From Fasciolopsis buskii (lineage: Eukaryota > Platyhelminthes > Trematoda > Plagiorchiida > Fasciolidae), in assembly GCA_008360955.1 (NCBI GenBank), contig LUCM01008333.1, forward strand, positions 1 to 64,000: a stretch of DNA of 64,000 bases. The letters run 5' to 3'. This document shows positions 1 to 14,400 of the stretch, piece by piece (positions within the stretch are counted from its first letter, which is position 1; every line of letters begins with the position of its first letter). The position numbers and the translations under genes were made by a program. Below the pieces are notes generated by a model. That model did not search any database and was not told the origin of the DNA. It saw nothing but the letters and a program-made list of their open reading frames with translations.

Positions 1-3000
1 ATGGATTTTGTAGCTATCTACTGAACAACGTTAACAAATCCGAACTACATGTGACTTCATCGAAGCAAAGACCGTGTATCGATATTTATATCCGACGAGT
101 TAAACCACAACAGAAATGCAAACAATATCAGAATCTTACTTACCTTTCGTTTGTTTGCTACCTCAGGTTGACAATTTTTAATATAACACAGGTGATTTTT
201 ATTGCGACCTCGTATTACCAATGGCTTTTCTTGAGATAATGCTTTTTGGGCCATTGAATCATTTTTTTTAGTACAAAAGTATGACGTTCTTTATTTGCTT
301 TTTTGACTGCAATTTCCGTGCTGTGCTTTTTACCGAACACTTTGTTTTGTTATTCTGGAGGTGTTGACCAATCAAGCTTTCACAAATGACAGAATTCTCT
401 GTAAATGTCGGCTCGATTTAAGTAGGAAATTGGAAACAGTAATATGAAATTTCGGCCTCTTCTATCCTGCGTTCGTCTAGAGTTAAATAACTCGCCAAGC
501 CTTTAGTGCGCTTCAGTGTTACGCTTATGTTGAATATAGGAAATGCATCAGAATGACGCCACCTGTGCTGATTGGTGGCATCGAGAAACATTACTTGGTT
601 AAAGCTTGAAGCAAAGTTTGAAGTGCTACTCTGTAAGTGTATCCCGTTCCGCTTAACTTCATGGCATCCTTTATCGTAGATTTGACCATAATCTAATTTG
701 TATCTTGAAGATTTTGCTCGTCCGGCGTCAACTATAATTCGTTGGAAATTCTATGTCCCAAGGTCATTTGGCAAACGAAGGCAGAACGCTACCAGAATAG
801 ATATTTGATACAAATGGTATGTGGATCAGCAGTCAGTATTTGTCCGGAAGCACAAGAATGGTTTCCCGGCCACTATCGCTCCTCCAGTAAGCGCCCCTAG
901 CACGTTCCCATACTTTTATAATCCTACCTTCTAAATCAGTGTTCCAAAACAGTATCTAATCCGTGTCGTTAGGACTGGTGAAACCAAATGATTAATGCAG
1001 AAGCAAGACAAAATACGGATTATCAAGTAAGACCCAATTCACTACATTTAGGCGTTTTTGCTGTCGACTGGTTTTGCTGCTCGATGAATCATTATAGTTC
1101 CGTGTATTCACAAAGGATTTCAGTTTGGTCAAGAGGCATCCATATTCGCTGATACACGGAGTCCTATTGCAGGTTTAGGACAAGGAAATTACCTTTGAAA
1201 GCTAGAATTCTAATTCGGGACCTGAGGTACTGGTATTCCTCAGATGACCTCCAACGCATTAGCCTAGAATAAGGTTCGCCATATTGGGAGTAAAACATTC
1301 AAGTTTCCAACTCGCACTGTATTCTAACCTGAAGCATGATATTGTTAAAACCTGTTAAATGCCCTTCTTGCTTTTATCGCACTTTGTAATAATCACTCTA
1401 TCATAAGCGCATGCTCTATGTGAATTCAACAGCTAAATCCTAAAATCGCTGTTGATTTCATTGTCAGTGAATTCGTCCGCTGAAACTGGGCCAGAGTAAA
1501 GCCTGCCAGACGTTCTTGTACAGGTTAAATTTTTACCCTAATAATTAGATTATAACATTTGTTATGTGCAGAAATCCTGTAGATCCTGTAGATGTCATTA
1601 CATAAAGTAAAAATGCTTTCTTCGACCGCACTCACTGATGTCATTTAGAAATATTTGGATTATATTTAACAATTGACGTCGCAGCCTAAATTATGCTTTA
1701 GTTTTATCACATTACAAGACGTTTTTGGAAGTTCATTTAAAACTGGGATTCTATGGTAAAATAAAAATTGTCTGCCCTGGATAATTGATTAATGGAGTAC
1801 ACATGCTAGCTCCAACTGTTCGAAATCAACTCGTGAGTTAAATTGCATGTGTACACCTGAGTGAAGTGCATGACAAGACTTGGAGATTATGCCACTCTCA
1901 TACAGTCGCGTGCAACATTTTGACGAAGAATCAAAATTAATGCAGAATTCTGGTGCATTAGTGTCACTTTTCCTAGATTTCAAATTTCTCCATTACCAGC
2001 CGATGCGGATGTTACTTAGTACATAATAAAGTATCCATCGTGCTAGGCTTGCTAAGGTACAGTGTTGCGTCTGTAGTGCTCTATCAACAGTAGACTCTAT
2101 CAATCAGCTGGACGACGTAATCATCCTGTTGCATTTGCTTTTTGTCTGTTTTCATTTACCCACTTCTTCTTTCGCATGTTCGTTTATAATCCCTTTTGAA
2201 TAGGTGCGGGCTGAATAAATGGTATCAAGCTCGACCGTTCTTCCCACGGCGTAGTTGTTGAACAACCAACTGGATAAGTGTGATCTGCTTTCATGCACCC
2301 GTTTACAAAATTGCAAGTGTGAAACAGAACTGATAGCTTTCGAATTTTTACGAAGTGACGGCAATATATTAAACCTATCCCTGTGTTCTATCGGATATTT
2401 TGAAAGCATGCTTGCATGAGAACTGGGAGCTAATAGAAAGGCCAAATAGAATACAGCTGGAAGTTTGTGTGAATTTCTTCTCACTGAAAATCATCTTCAG
2501 GATAGTATATCGGCAACAATCAGGATCTTGTGTGGGACAATTGAAACTGTGAGAACATGCATGCCAACCTAACATCATCATTTTTGGAGCGTACATCATT
2601 TTGCACACTTCAGTAGTCGCGACATTTTACCATAAGATTCTTGTAAAGATTTGTCATTTCTTGGTGCACCTTGTGATATAAGTGAGATTCCGGTGTTAAA
2701 TCGCATCATCGGGCTGGTCCTTTTTTCCTTGGTAGGTAATCAAACAGTCAAAATCTTGATCCACGATTTTGAGTCATTCATTTTCGGGTAACATCACAAC
2801 CAAAGAAGTTTGTATCTGTAGCTCTCCGATTTGTTATTTCTTCTAGTTTGAAGATTTCTAGAAGTGATGCACGATTAGTAAACAGGGCTAGTAGTATTGT
2901 TGAAACATACCTTTTCAAAGGCATTGGTGCTATTTTGCATCCTTGAATAACTTCTCATAAATGTGATTCCATAAAATGATTACTGTAAAAGGATTAATGT

Positions 3001-5469
3001 GAATCTTGCACTTAGTCACTTTGTATTTTTGTTTTCATTACCTATGGTACGTGTTTCCAAAACAAATGTGAACTGATTCATAGCAAAGAAGTAGTCGCAT
3101 AGCGATGAGTGAAAATGTGTGCACTGATTAACTTGACAGCCTGTCACCGGTCAATGAGCGGTGGTGGTCTAGAGCTGACTGGTTCACATGCTCGGACTGT
3201 TCATTCATCCGCACGATTGTGCGATCCCGATATTTATTATTCCGGACTAAACTGCTAGTCACTGTTCAATGATTTTACCTCATTTATCAAAACACGAGTG
3301 GAGTTCACTCACAATTTGTCCTAGGTGCTTATCATCCGCCATTTATCTCAGCTGAACTGTTCATTTTTACACCGTTCCTCAGTATCAGTATACTAAAATA
3401 TTCACAATTAGTCTAGATTTGAAAAGACAGAAGCAGCACAGAACATGCCGTTTTCGAAAGACGTGATGACTAAACCCTTTCGCTTCAAAGCACGATTCCT
3501 CCGTCCAAGCTTTATAACACTGAAATCCTTAGATATGTAAAATTCCCCTTTCTTCTAAGTGGGTACTAGACAAATATTTTCTGTTCAAAAGGAAAAAGTT
3601 CTAGAATTTGCAGTTTCATTTTGTCATGCTCCCAATCGATGACCATGTCCTTGAGAACTCAGCAGCACTATCACTAGTCGAGATGCAATTGTTCACGTTT
3701 TTACGACCGAAACACCAAGGTTAGCAAGTGGAACCCGATGGAAGCAGAAACCTGAGCTATGGCCAACACATATTTTCGTAGCCTTGCTTATTCCGTCGAA
3801 TACACAGATCAGAAGTGGATATGTTTTGTCCGGTAGATTAAGTATCATCCCTGCTCCGAACTGTCAGTTTGCAAAGGTGATGAAATTCAGATTAAAGTAC
3901 TGTCGATAAAAATCGCTTCCCAAAAGTGTGACAATGTATCACGTTATTCTTCGTGACAAAGATAAACCGTGTTACGATGGGATAATGACAGTTTGACATT
4001 CTGTCAAGCTAAATGGCAAATGATCACGTGAATTAGTACCACGTACCCGGAGTGTACTTGAACAGTCCGACCACGATGAAGTTCACGATCATTGGATCTG
4101 TCAGAGCGGGCGTTTTAATTATTGAACAAGCGTCTGATAACCGTATTTACATTCAATTTTCTCACAAATGATTTCGTTGAACAAACTGATATTGGGAAAA
4201 TAAATTCAAGCACGTGCAGAGATTTATCTAAAGAAATCCTTCATAAATTCAGTAAACTGAATAATTACCTACATATTTGAACGCATCTGAATCTAGTGTG
4301 ACATTCGTGAATATTAAATGTTTCTTTCCCTTATTCACTTCATGTGATTTTCGTGTACAAATTGAGACGAGACGAGCAATGGACTTATAGGACTTGATAG
4401 CACATTGGCATTCAGGGGTAAAAATCGTAAAACAATTCAACTGAGTGAAACCGACGCCATGACTCGCCATCACTATAGGCAGGTCATCTGGTGTCGCGCT
4501 AGGAAGTGAAAACTTTAACTTGCCTGAGTTCATTGTGCATTATTCCAGAATATTTGAAAACACCAGTTGGAATCAACATGTTTCATTTTTACAGTAACGC
4601 AAACCGCTTTTGGGACGACCCAAACAAAAATTTGGGAACTAACGATGTCTACCGAAAGGAGGAGTTATCTAGATCAAGACAGATTACCATGAAATTGTTT
4701 ACTCTTAATGGGGAAATAGTGAGAATCCTATGTATCATGGGCCCTGCCTTGAACAAAATTCCAGATTAGGACAATTTAAAAAACGCAAAATGCTTGACGG
4801 GGTCGTATTGGAGTTCGGGGGACTCCAAAGATGCGCCGAATGCGAGTGCCAAACACATCAGCAAAGACTGATTACCGAGGCTGCACGTCCACTTCTGCAC
4901 ATACTTTTAATTGTAACTGAACTTCATTTTGTTTTCTCACTTTCTTGTAAAAGTACCCAATTGGAGGTTACTGATGGCTGAATTTCCAGTATGTCTACCC
5001 ATTAAGCAACGTCAGAGCACAGGGCTTCTGGTGAGCATTCACTTCTAACTGACGAAAAGTTATAAGCAACTGAGTGATGTGTCGTTTATAATGTCATGCG
5101 CACATTTTAAAGCTGTCCATCTGAAGCTTATCTCTGTAGTTTAAACCAAGCCTGAATTGTTGCAAAGTTGCATTGGGATTTGAAGGTCACATCCCAACTG
5201 GTCCACTATTGTTGGTTGAATGCATTTCACGGCTTTCTTACACTCTTCTCGGCAAACTAAGCAAGGCCATTTAATTTAATATTTATAAGGAGTTTAACAA
5301 TGAAACTGGTACATAACTATCAAATGAACACTCGGTATTTAGGTATTCAGTCTCAACTACCAGACCTAGACAATTTTTTGCACTCAAATACTCAGTTATA
5401 GGTTTTCCTTCCACTGCTCTCCTGAATAACGGACCCAGGGAGTCCGGAAGTTCAATTCTTGACTTAAAT
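1..5469. other. Outer flank, no recognised gene
   Basis: No coding region is recognised. The longest open frame is 110 codons (2152-2484, minus), which is within chance for DNA of this composition, and its translation resembles nothing I know. A short tandem of 9 bases (cctgtagat) occurs at about 1576-1594. The stretch lies directly outside the part of the left arm that can be verified and may itself belong to the arm; if so, the bases after 64000 would be its reverse complement. Confidence 0.6.
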
Positions 5470-8400
5470 CTTCATCGCTTTCAAGGTGGAATTATTTTTT
5501 GAAATTACAATTAAAAATACTCATGCTGCTTAAAACCACTCCGTGGACAAATCATCCTTACCGCACAACTGTAAAATACATCTTTATTTTGTGCTTTAGT
5601 GATCCAAAAGTCCAGTATAAAATTCAATTACTAATTCAAACCAGTCGGTGAAAAGCAATGATTTCTTTTACGTTTGCTTCATATTCTAGACGACGGTAGG
5701 GACAAACGTTTCCCCCATGGTAGCTCTGAGAACTAACGCAGCATTATGTTCGGGTCAGTAACTCTTAACAGCAATCATCTTTGGAATTTATTAGTATCTT
5801 GAAAACCCTATTCGTCTGGATTATGTTTCTTATCAAACAAGTGACTGGTCACCGTCTTCCGGTGGGCTGCGATGGCCACGTCTCGTTTTGCGGCCCACCG
5901 AATCACGTTTTTTTGATCCTAAGCCCAACTTGAATGCTTAATGAAATACTGCTTTTCCGTTTGGACCTCCCTGTGATAGCTCGATATCGGAAAGTTACAG
6001 ATGGTAACATTTAACACAAGTTCCTATCTCTTGGACGTACACTTATTAAATATTTGTATTGTCCATTTTCCCTCTGCTATCGGCTGAATATTTAGTAACG
6101 ATGATTTGAACTGTGTCAAGCTATGTTTGGGTTGAGATTTTGGTTACCTTATTTGACCGACTTGTTCATTTGTCAAACTCTTCATACTGCTGCGAGTGAT
6201 TTAGTGCTTGATGCAAAACTGTTGGTGTGCTTGCGTTTTTAGGGACCTTATTGAATTGGGCCGATCAAGAATTGTCATTTCTTTGTGTGGTGGGCTTTAA
6301 GATCTGTTACTGGTCCATGCAACGTCTAAAATTAGCCAGGCATAGGCACAGCCGAGTTGTTGTAGTCATTGTGATTGTCGTTCACAGCAGGCAACTATCA
6401 GCTGAAATCCAATAACACAATTTAATTTCACTTACTATAAGCAATAGCGTTACTACGGGCTGAGAACAGAAAATCAAAAGCTGCATGATCTTCAAAAATC
6501 AGGAAAAGCCGGTGGCCGTAGCCCACATTCTAAAACACATCCAACTGGCTACGCTAACTAACACAAAAAACGAGGTTACAATATAGATGTACGAGTGTAT
6601 CATCTATCTTTATTTTGTTTCAAAATGGCTCATCTCATTTTTGGGTTTTCTCTTTAGGATCGCCACTAGTGTAACATACTAATGCCGGAAACAGATGTTT
6701 GCCTTCGCTATTTCATTCCGGGTCATGCTCAAGGACTCAAAATGGAACACACGTGAAATCCCTCTACTTGGATATCACGCCCTTTCGTTATAAAAAAGCA
6801 ACAGGTGAACAATAGATTCTTTGCACTTCTTTCCACCGGGAGGGTATTACAGGTCATCGGTTTTGATGAGGAATCAACTCACAATCAGTGAAGTTGCCTT
6901 GTGCTTGTAATTTATTTTGTTTAAGGTAAAATACCGTAGGCCTAAATTTAAGACATGAAGGGAAAAGTACAATTCTATCCGATAAATTCTCACCACAGGT
7001 ATATCAATCTTGGTGGTAAAATGAATCTGAGGAGTTTCATTATTCCGAAATAAATCCAATCATAAACCCTAATCATATATGCATGCCTGCATGGACGATT
7101 GACGCTGGTTTCTAACAATAAGTGAGAAAACTCGTAAACTTTTAAGGCTGTACAAAGTAATTACCCGGAACAAGAACGTTTCGTTTGAATAGATGAAAAT
7201 TTTAGGTTTGAGTTCAAATCTCGGGGAGGAAAACGATTTTAATGGTTTACTGAGTGAGTAGTGAAACGAGTGAAATGCCTTCGGTGATTCAGTATCCCGA
7301 CAGATCCATTACGTAGATCGAATTTATTTTTTTTTCCAGTCCCGCCGTATCAAAATCATTGTCTACTTGCATTATGCTAATTGCCACATCGAGCAAAACA
7401 TTCGTGCACGTAAGTGGAAAATGTGAACTAGGGTTTTTTAAGGAGGATATTCAAGACAAAGGAAGCCCTCCTACCGTAACGTAAGTCAAGTGAACGTGGT
7501 GAGATCATCGATCCTAACCATTTAATTAAGTTGATTTGTCCTCTGTTGATTTGACGATAAATCTGACTTATTCACATTTAACTTCAAACAGCGTACGCTG
7601 GCGCAGAGGCAATCGACCATATGAAGGTCAAAGCTGGGACAGGAGATGCAACAAAATCGAACAATGGACATCGCTTTTCCCGTGGTGATTTTCTTCTGCG
7701 CTCTGTCTAAAGTATGATTCAAGTCGTTGTGATCAGACATGTCTAAAAGTCAGGTTCGGTAAGGCCTTCAGAATGGGTTTATCATGCATAATACCGCACC
7801 AAACGTTCACTTGAGTCTCTTAGCCAGTGCAACTTGATAGTTGAATCTGTCAGCCGGAGCCAGCTTTAATTTGTACACGTGACCCTTTAGATCGAAACAC
7901 GGTCATATTCGTTGAAAACTGAGGGGTAGCCTCACCCCGTACAAAGCCAATCACACTAAAATGCGGTTGCTAGTTTTGTTTAGTAGTTTTCAGTTAGCTG
8001 ATCGAATTGAAACCTTGTAATATTTACATTAGAGACATTTTATTTATTGCTGCGTTGGTGTGATTACTGTCGCTAACACTAGTGGCACTGTTGCTAGTGT
8101 TGTTCTCGCTTTTACTTACAAAAATGTTTTACATGGGTGGTGGCTTGTTGCGGGAAAAGTTTGGGTTGTCGAAGCTGTAGACTCAGGTATATCTGAGAAA
8201 TAAACTAATTGAAAAATTATTGTTGGGTTTATGCATCGCAGGAGCCTTCAGATGAGGAAAAATCGGAAAGGCACACACAGTTATGAAGCGGGAAATAAAT
8301 TTAGTAATCAGTGACAAAATGCACTCTCATGTGAGCATTTCATCCTGAATGGTGTACAAAACACTGAAATGAATTTAATCTCATGAAAATGTATTTACGC

Positions 8401-11400
8401 GAGTCGAGTTTATGCAAAATTTATTGAATAACGATAACGCAAATGATGTTTGCAAAATTGCAACCCGAGTATTTGCTAGCAGTTTATTTGCTACCGTAGA
8501 TTCATGATCAGAACAACCTGAGAGTGTAAACTTACTGTTCCTCATTACTGATTTCTATTGTTAGTATGTACTGTGCGTCACAAAAGTATTCATCGATCTG
8601 CGCAAATGAAATGAACTTGAGGTTCAATTACTTGGAGTTTTTCCTCTGAGAATTGTACAAATTCTTGTTTATTTTGTTATTGGGAATAAAAGTGACTGGA
8701 ACGCAACAGACACTGATCATCTGAAATAAATTTGTATACAGACAAATGAGACTGAAAAGATGATACTGTTCAACTGATTTTCAGCTCAGAACACCATTGA
8801 GGGCACATAGGACAAAGAATAAAAGCCTTCTTTGAGCTCGCATTGCACCATGTATATCTCAATTTGGAAGGCTGATTAAAAATCTATCTTCCGATCATTT
8901 AACTTTGTCATTTTAGCGCTCATCTAGCACACAGCGAACGGCTCTCCCAAGGTGTTTTAAGCCCTGAGGAAGAACTCCACTAAGTTTGATCAACAGCATG
9001 CAGCATTCACGCCGGTAAGATTGGAGCCGTTACACCAAAATAGTGAATGGGATCGTTGTTTTCGAAATATTATCAATTTCAACGGAAATTGTGTTGACTC
9101 AGTTAATTGCAGACCTTTTTATTATCGCAAAACTTGTTTCGCAGTTCGCAGGATACAGACCGGCAACCCCGTAAACCTATTCAGCTGAAGGGAAAACAGG
9201 CCAGTAATTTTTGTCTAAAAACTGTAGATTGCACAAATATCCAAAAATGTCGAGTTGAGTTCGTTAATGCGTAAGCACGGTTGCAAATGAATCCAGAACC
9301 TGAGATACCAATCACACAAATTGTGCGGCTCTCAACTTTGATGAACTGCCGCGAGATCGCCATACTCGACCTTTCGAAGGGAACGTGATATGTCACAGTT
9401 TTCGTTTCCTACCACGAATTATCATCACACGATAACTGAATAATCGACAGTTGCACTGGATACGCCTTCACTGTATTATGGCATCATTCATATTATCCCA
9501 TGAATGTTCTCAATGAACTTGTTGCATCCGGCAAAAGCCAATCTTGTACAACTGAAGTCGCACGGGAAATTTGGCATTCACCAAATTGCGAAGGAATTAT
9601 CGCATGTATGATGAACTGCCTCAAACGATATTACTTGCTGACTCTTTTTCAAAACCGAGTGAACCAATACAATGATATATCTCCATAGACCAGAATTTCG
9701 GTAACGAAATGTCGTCACAAACATGTGTCATGAGTGAACTTCGAGTGACACGTGTGATTAAGAATTGGAATAGTTCGAGACAGAAGCGAATTTCCAAAGA
9801 GACCGAGATCAAAAAGTGGCACCGTCTGCGCTTCTCAAACCACTTTAGACTTTCGTGCAAATTATCCAACTGCTAGACGACGCCCGAATGTGAATACTAA
9901 AGGCTGGTCTAAAAATGCAGTTTATGCATGCACCTGTGCATCAAAATATTGCTTATTGGCTTGCGATGTCCTCATCTAGATTTAAGAACATCACTCCAGG
10001 AGTTATTCACAGTCCCAGAGAATACAATATGAACACCACAGAGTTGCATTTACTACTCACAGGCCTTCAATGTATCCATAAAATATTACAGGCCTTGACT
10101 AATCCTTGTGCTTGTACTCAACTCTGGATCCGTACCGCATTCATCCATGATGTTCCTTCTCGGAATCATACTACGTAGCACTGATTTCGCTGGCCGGTAT
10201 CAAGGTGAAATTTCGATAAGAACAGGATTCGGTTACGAGATGAAACTTTTAGAGATCAGTTTTTACTTCTGAATGTCCATGGTCCCCAGATAGAAGAAAA
10301 GAGTGACTACCTGAGTAAATCTTACAACCATGGAAGAATTCACGATTATTCACAACAGACTAGCCTACCACTTTTTATTCAATGAGGTTTTCAAAGTCCA
10401 TCTGAATTTTTGTTTGTTTGGTCCTTCTGTCACTCCCATCTGAAGAGTACAGCAGGCCACATTCCGCATAGTACCTGTAAACTAACAGATGATTGTTTCA
10501 CAACAGCGATCAGAAACGTGTAGTGCTGGAATCAATAGTATGAGAAAAACGTATATTTCACCGCAGTTAATGTCTCCTCAGAGTCTTCCGTGGGCCTCAG
10601 AGAGCAGATCAGTCACATAAAGGACGTTCCTGAATTTTGGGACACGAAATCACCCTGTGTCGGTATTCCGCTTGGTAAGTTAGCAATATTTTCCTGCATT
10701 CCATTGCAATGTGAGTAATATAACAACAATTACCAAACTTTACCGATGATCGAATGCGTCGCACGAAAAAAAACGAAAAAAGAATCACACCTAGGAAACC
10801 CGGTTGATCCAAGCTTGTTTCATGTATGTCCAATCGTCAACACTGAGGGAGTATTTCATAATTCGATCTGACGGCCAAACTGGGGTTTGGTAGTAACGTA
10901 TCCCACCTGAATTAACTGGTACCTTTAGTTTACCGGACTAGTTTCATGAAATTGGAATCTTTTTCGATTAGGAGATAGCCTTAGTGTTCACGCAGGAAGA
11001 TAATGTGCAGCGTACGGATTCCATTGACTGAGCCAGCTTTTCATTGCACAGGGTCACACAGAGTAACCGCGAAAGTGCTCACGCTAGTAATTTACGCTGC
11101 ATTCCAGTTTCATAGAATCTTGTCATCCGAGTGCATGAGAAATCAGGCTGGATAGTCGAATAACACTGTCCGGTGCACGTTTCTTCCTTGTTCTTTGGTT
11201 TGCCTTCCGTTGTTTCTAGACCTCACGGAAGGGTGAATAAATCAGTCGTGAAACGTGCGTCTTTGTTAAAGGTTCACGGACGCTTTGCATCTATTTTCTC
11301 TCCTGCAAAGCATCATGTTTGAAATCTGGAATTCGACTGTCATATCAAATAACATTTGGCAAAACACTTGCATTGGATAATATGGGATCATTCTGTGAAC

Positions 11401-14400
11401 AGAATAGGAAGGGGCAAAACGGTTTCGTTACTGACATTATAATAAGGTTAGGCAAAACCCCAACAACGTGGACTATATGTCACTGTCCAAAACCAATCAC
11501 GAATGTTTATTCATGAACCATGAAAAGGTACGTTGAAAAAAGTACTTGTCAGTGAACTGTAAGGCAGACGGATGGGTCATATGGAAATGCATTTTGTTGA
11601 AAGCAGTGCGTTTAGATTAGAACTTCTGGAGGTGATTTTGCAATCTACTAATGGATATTCATTCATCCAGTCAAATCCAGCAAGTGCTGAACACAATCAC
11701 TGGAAGTCCTTATACATGTAGAATTGGGACGCTGCTAACATGAAAATTTTTCACTGTCCGTGTCATGTTCCGTCAGTATCCTCTAAAAGTTGCTACCCAG
11801 AGAGGCTTAGCTACATATTTAAGTTGAGGTAACAAGGGTTTGTTATGTTTGTTTTAGTAACATGTAGTTCTGAACCTTGATTACCGACCAGATGCTTGAG
11901 AGAAACGAATGGTGATACGAAGAAATGGACTAGAGCCACACGTATATGCAAGGCGTTTTGGGTTCACATCCAACTGTTTGAACAAAATGTTCGAATCTTT
12001 CAGTGAATAAATGTTGGACCTGTTTACAACTATCCTGATAATGTAAAACGGAGTAGAGGATGAATTTTAATCTTGTTACGTATATGTGCCTCGATTTGTA
12101 GGGTTCCCTTGAACCCTTTTCCTCTCAAGTATCCTCAGTGTTAGTCACTGCTTAAAGCCGATATCTGGTTCTAATAACTGTAAGGCTCGAGCACTGAAGG
12201 AAACACCAAGAAAGCCTTGGCAAAAGGCTGATTGTGTTGTGTAAAATTTGCTTGCACAAACATTATTCACGTGATGAAAGGACGGTCACCATGCCGGTTT
12301 ACCGTTGAAAGAAAAGAATCTCCTGTCCAGCCCTAAGTAAATCTTCTAAGGGATATTTTTGATTTAGTCCAATTTTACTGAACATGTACTAGGAAATGTG
12401 GGGTTGCAGTCACGAATCGACCCAAGTGCTTTAAAGTGTAATGGGAATGATTTGTGGACATGCGATAGCCTTCAAGAAAGAAGACCACTCACTGAGTGAC
12501 GATGGTGCTATTACGCGATAATTTACTCCACCTAAAAAGTGCTAGAACTTGGATGACATAATCGACACTAACAAAAAATAGATTAATAGAATTTGAAATA
12601 ATATGCAGTTAAAAACGAGCTTCGGAAAGAAGCTGGCCCTGAATACCACGTTACGTAAGAGTGTCTCCTTTGTCCGTCATTGGTTTTTGTAATAATTTGG
12701 TGCCGTGAAAATGACGGAAATAAAGTGAGTAATACGTTACTCGTCAGGTAGCAACCGGCATCTGCAGATCCGAATAAGAATCTGCTGTAAAAGTTAGAAA
12801 ACAATGTTTCCTCCCGGATTCACTCCAGCCTGACACATCGATTCTGATCCGGTTACTGGAGTTTAGGAATACAGAAAAGTATGATAACTAGTAGTGTAAT
12901 ATACTGTGTTCAGTGTGTTCTTCTCAGTTAGAGACTAAAAGTGAGCGAGTTGGTTGACGGTTAGCCACGTCTTCTTCCCAGTATTTTAAGAGCGGACGTC
13001 CATGGCATGGTGTCAGAAATTACGTCAAATCGATATTATTTGTGGTCGATGGGGTGATACTCTTCACTTTCAAACAGTTCGAGAGTCTGCTGCGATCAAG
13101 TGGAAGGCCGTTTTTCTCAAAATTATTCCATCCTACTTTCAAGTGGAAAAGGAGTTTCGAAGAAGCTCAGTGCACAGTTCCAAATAGAAACCAAAGATCA
13201 AAACGCAATTTAAACAACTAATCAATCGGCCATTGGTCAGACAAATTCAGTGGCTCTGACGGAACCGAGTTAACTGCACTGAACAACCCGAAAAGGCCGA
13301 CAATTTAATCAAGCGCTTCTTACCAAACTAGTATCAGAGGCGTGAATTCCAGACTCGCAATTCACCTTAGTGTTATGTAGTTCGGTATCGCCGATCTCTC
13401 AATCACACCTGACCTAGTGAAACCGTGTGTGATTCCACGACACTCTCAGTTTTAGGGTCGTGGTTGCTGGCTCCCTCTGTTGCAGTAAGTCTTAGTGGCT
13501 GCAAAAAATTGCCCCCTACTATAGTCATGAATCAGGAATGCCAATGAAATAGACGAAAATGCTGGCTGGATTTTTTGGAAGGTTTAAGGCGCATGCGGAA
13601 ATGACTGATTACTGTTTCTAGAAAATAGGCAATACGTGCATCAAAAAGGGTAGACGTCATATGAGAAGGCTCTCAATTAACCCGCCAAAATTAGTGCAGT
13701 CAAGCCGAAAGTGTGCTTAAGAGTATTCCGTTTTTCTGGTTCCTCTGAAAATTGGCCGGATTATGTTTTTGGACCCAACAACACCATTACTGTTCAACTC
13801 ACGAAAACGATTTTGTGGATCAAGATGTTTTGTAAATGACTCGAAATTATTAACACAAATGTGCATCCGTATCACGAGAAGCTCAAAGCTGGTTACCATT
13901 TCTTCTTGAAAGATTGATTAATTCCCGAATGTAGACGTTATTATGCTGCAGACTTAACGCCAGTCTGTTGTTTTAGAAAGCAACAGTTTATCAAAGACTA
14001 ATCCCCTTCCCCTTCCTTGATATAAACATCGCTGGAGCATGTCGCATCGCATGAGATCATGGGGAAAACAAAGTTCACAGCCTTAAGTCACTTTGTATGA
14101 TAGCTCAAAGTCAGAACTTCAAAATTTCCCTACACTGAATGTCTCCCTCTTGAAGTCTACATAATTTTTCATCGGCAAGTTCGACATACTGAAAACCACT
14201 CACTCGCGAATGATGGACGACCCATTTTCGAAAGAGTTTAGAGACTACTGACCAAATTATATTAAAGTGTTTTGAATGTTTGCGACGCGCGCACTTCTTG
14301 GAACAATTGTATTTCTAGTGAGGATTACTGTGTGCCAGGGTGAAATAAGTTTACGTGAGTCAGTTGCTGAAAGAAACAGCACTGGGTCATGCCTAATTAT

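Noticed and set aside
2152..2484. 110-codon minus-strand open frame
   Set aside because: Within chance for AT-rich DNA and not similar to anything known to me.
4249..4981. Cluster of three open frames considered as a small gene
   Set aside because: Different strands and frames, no familiar motif, and no splice structure that I could support.
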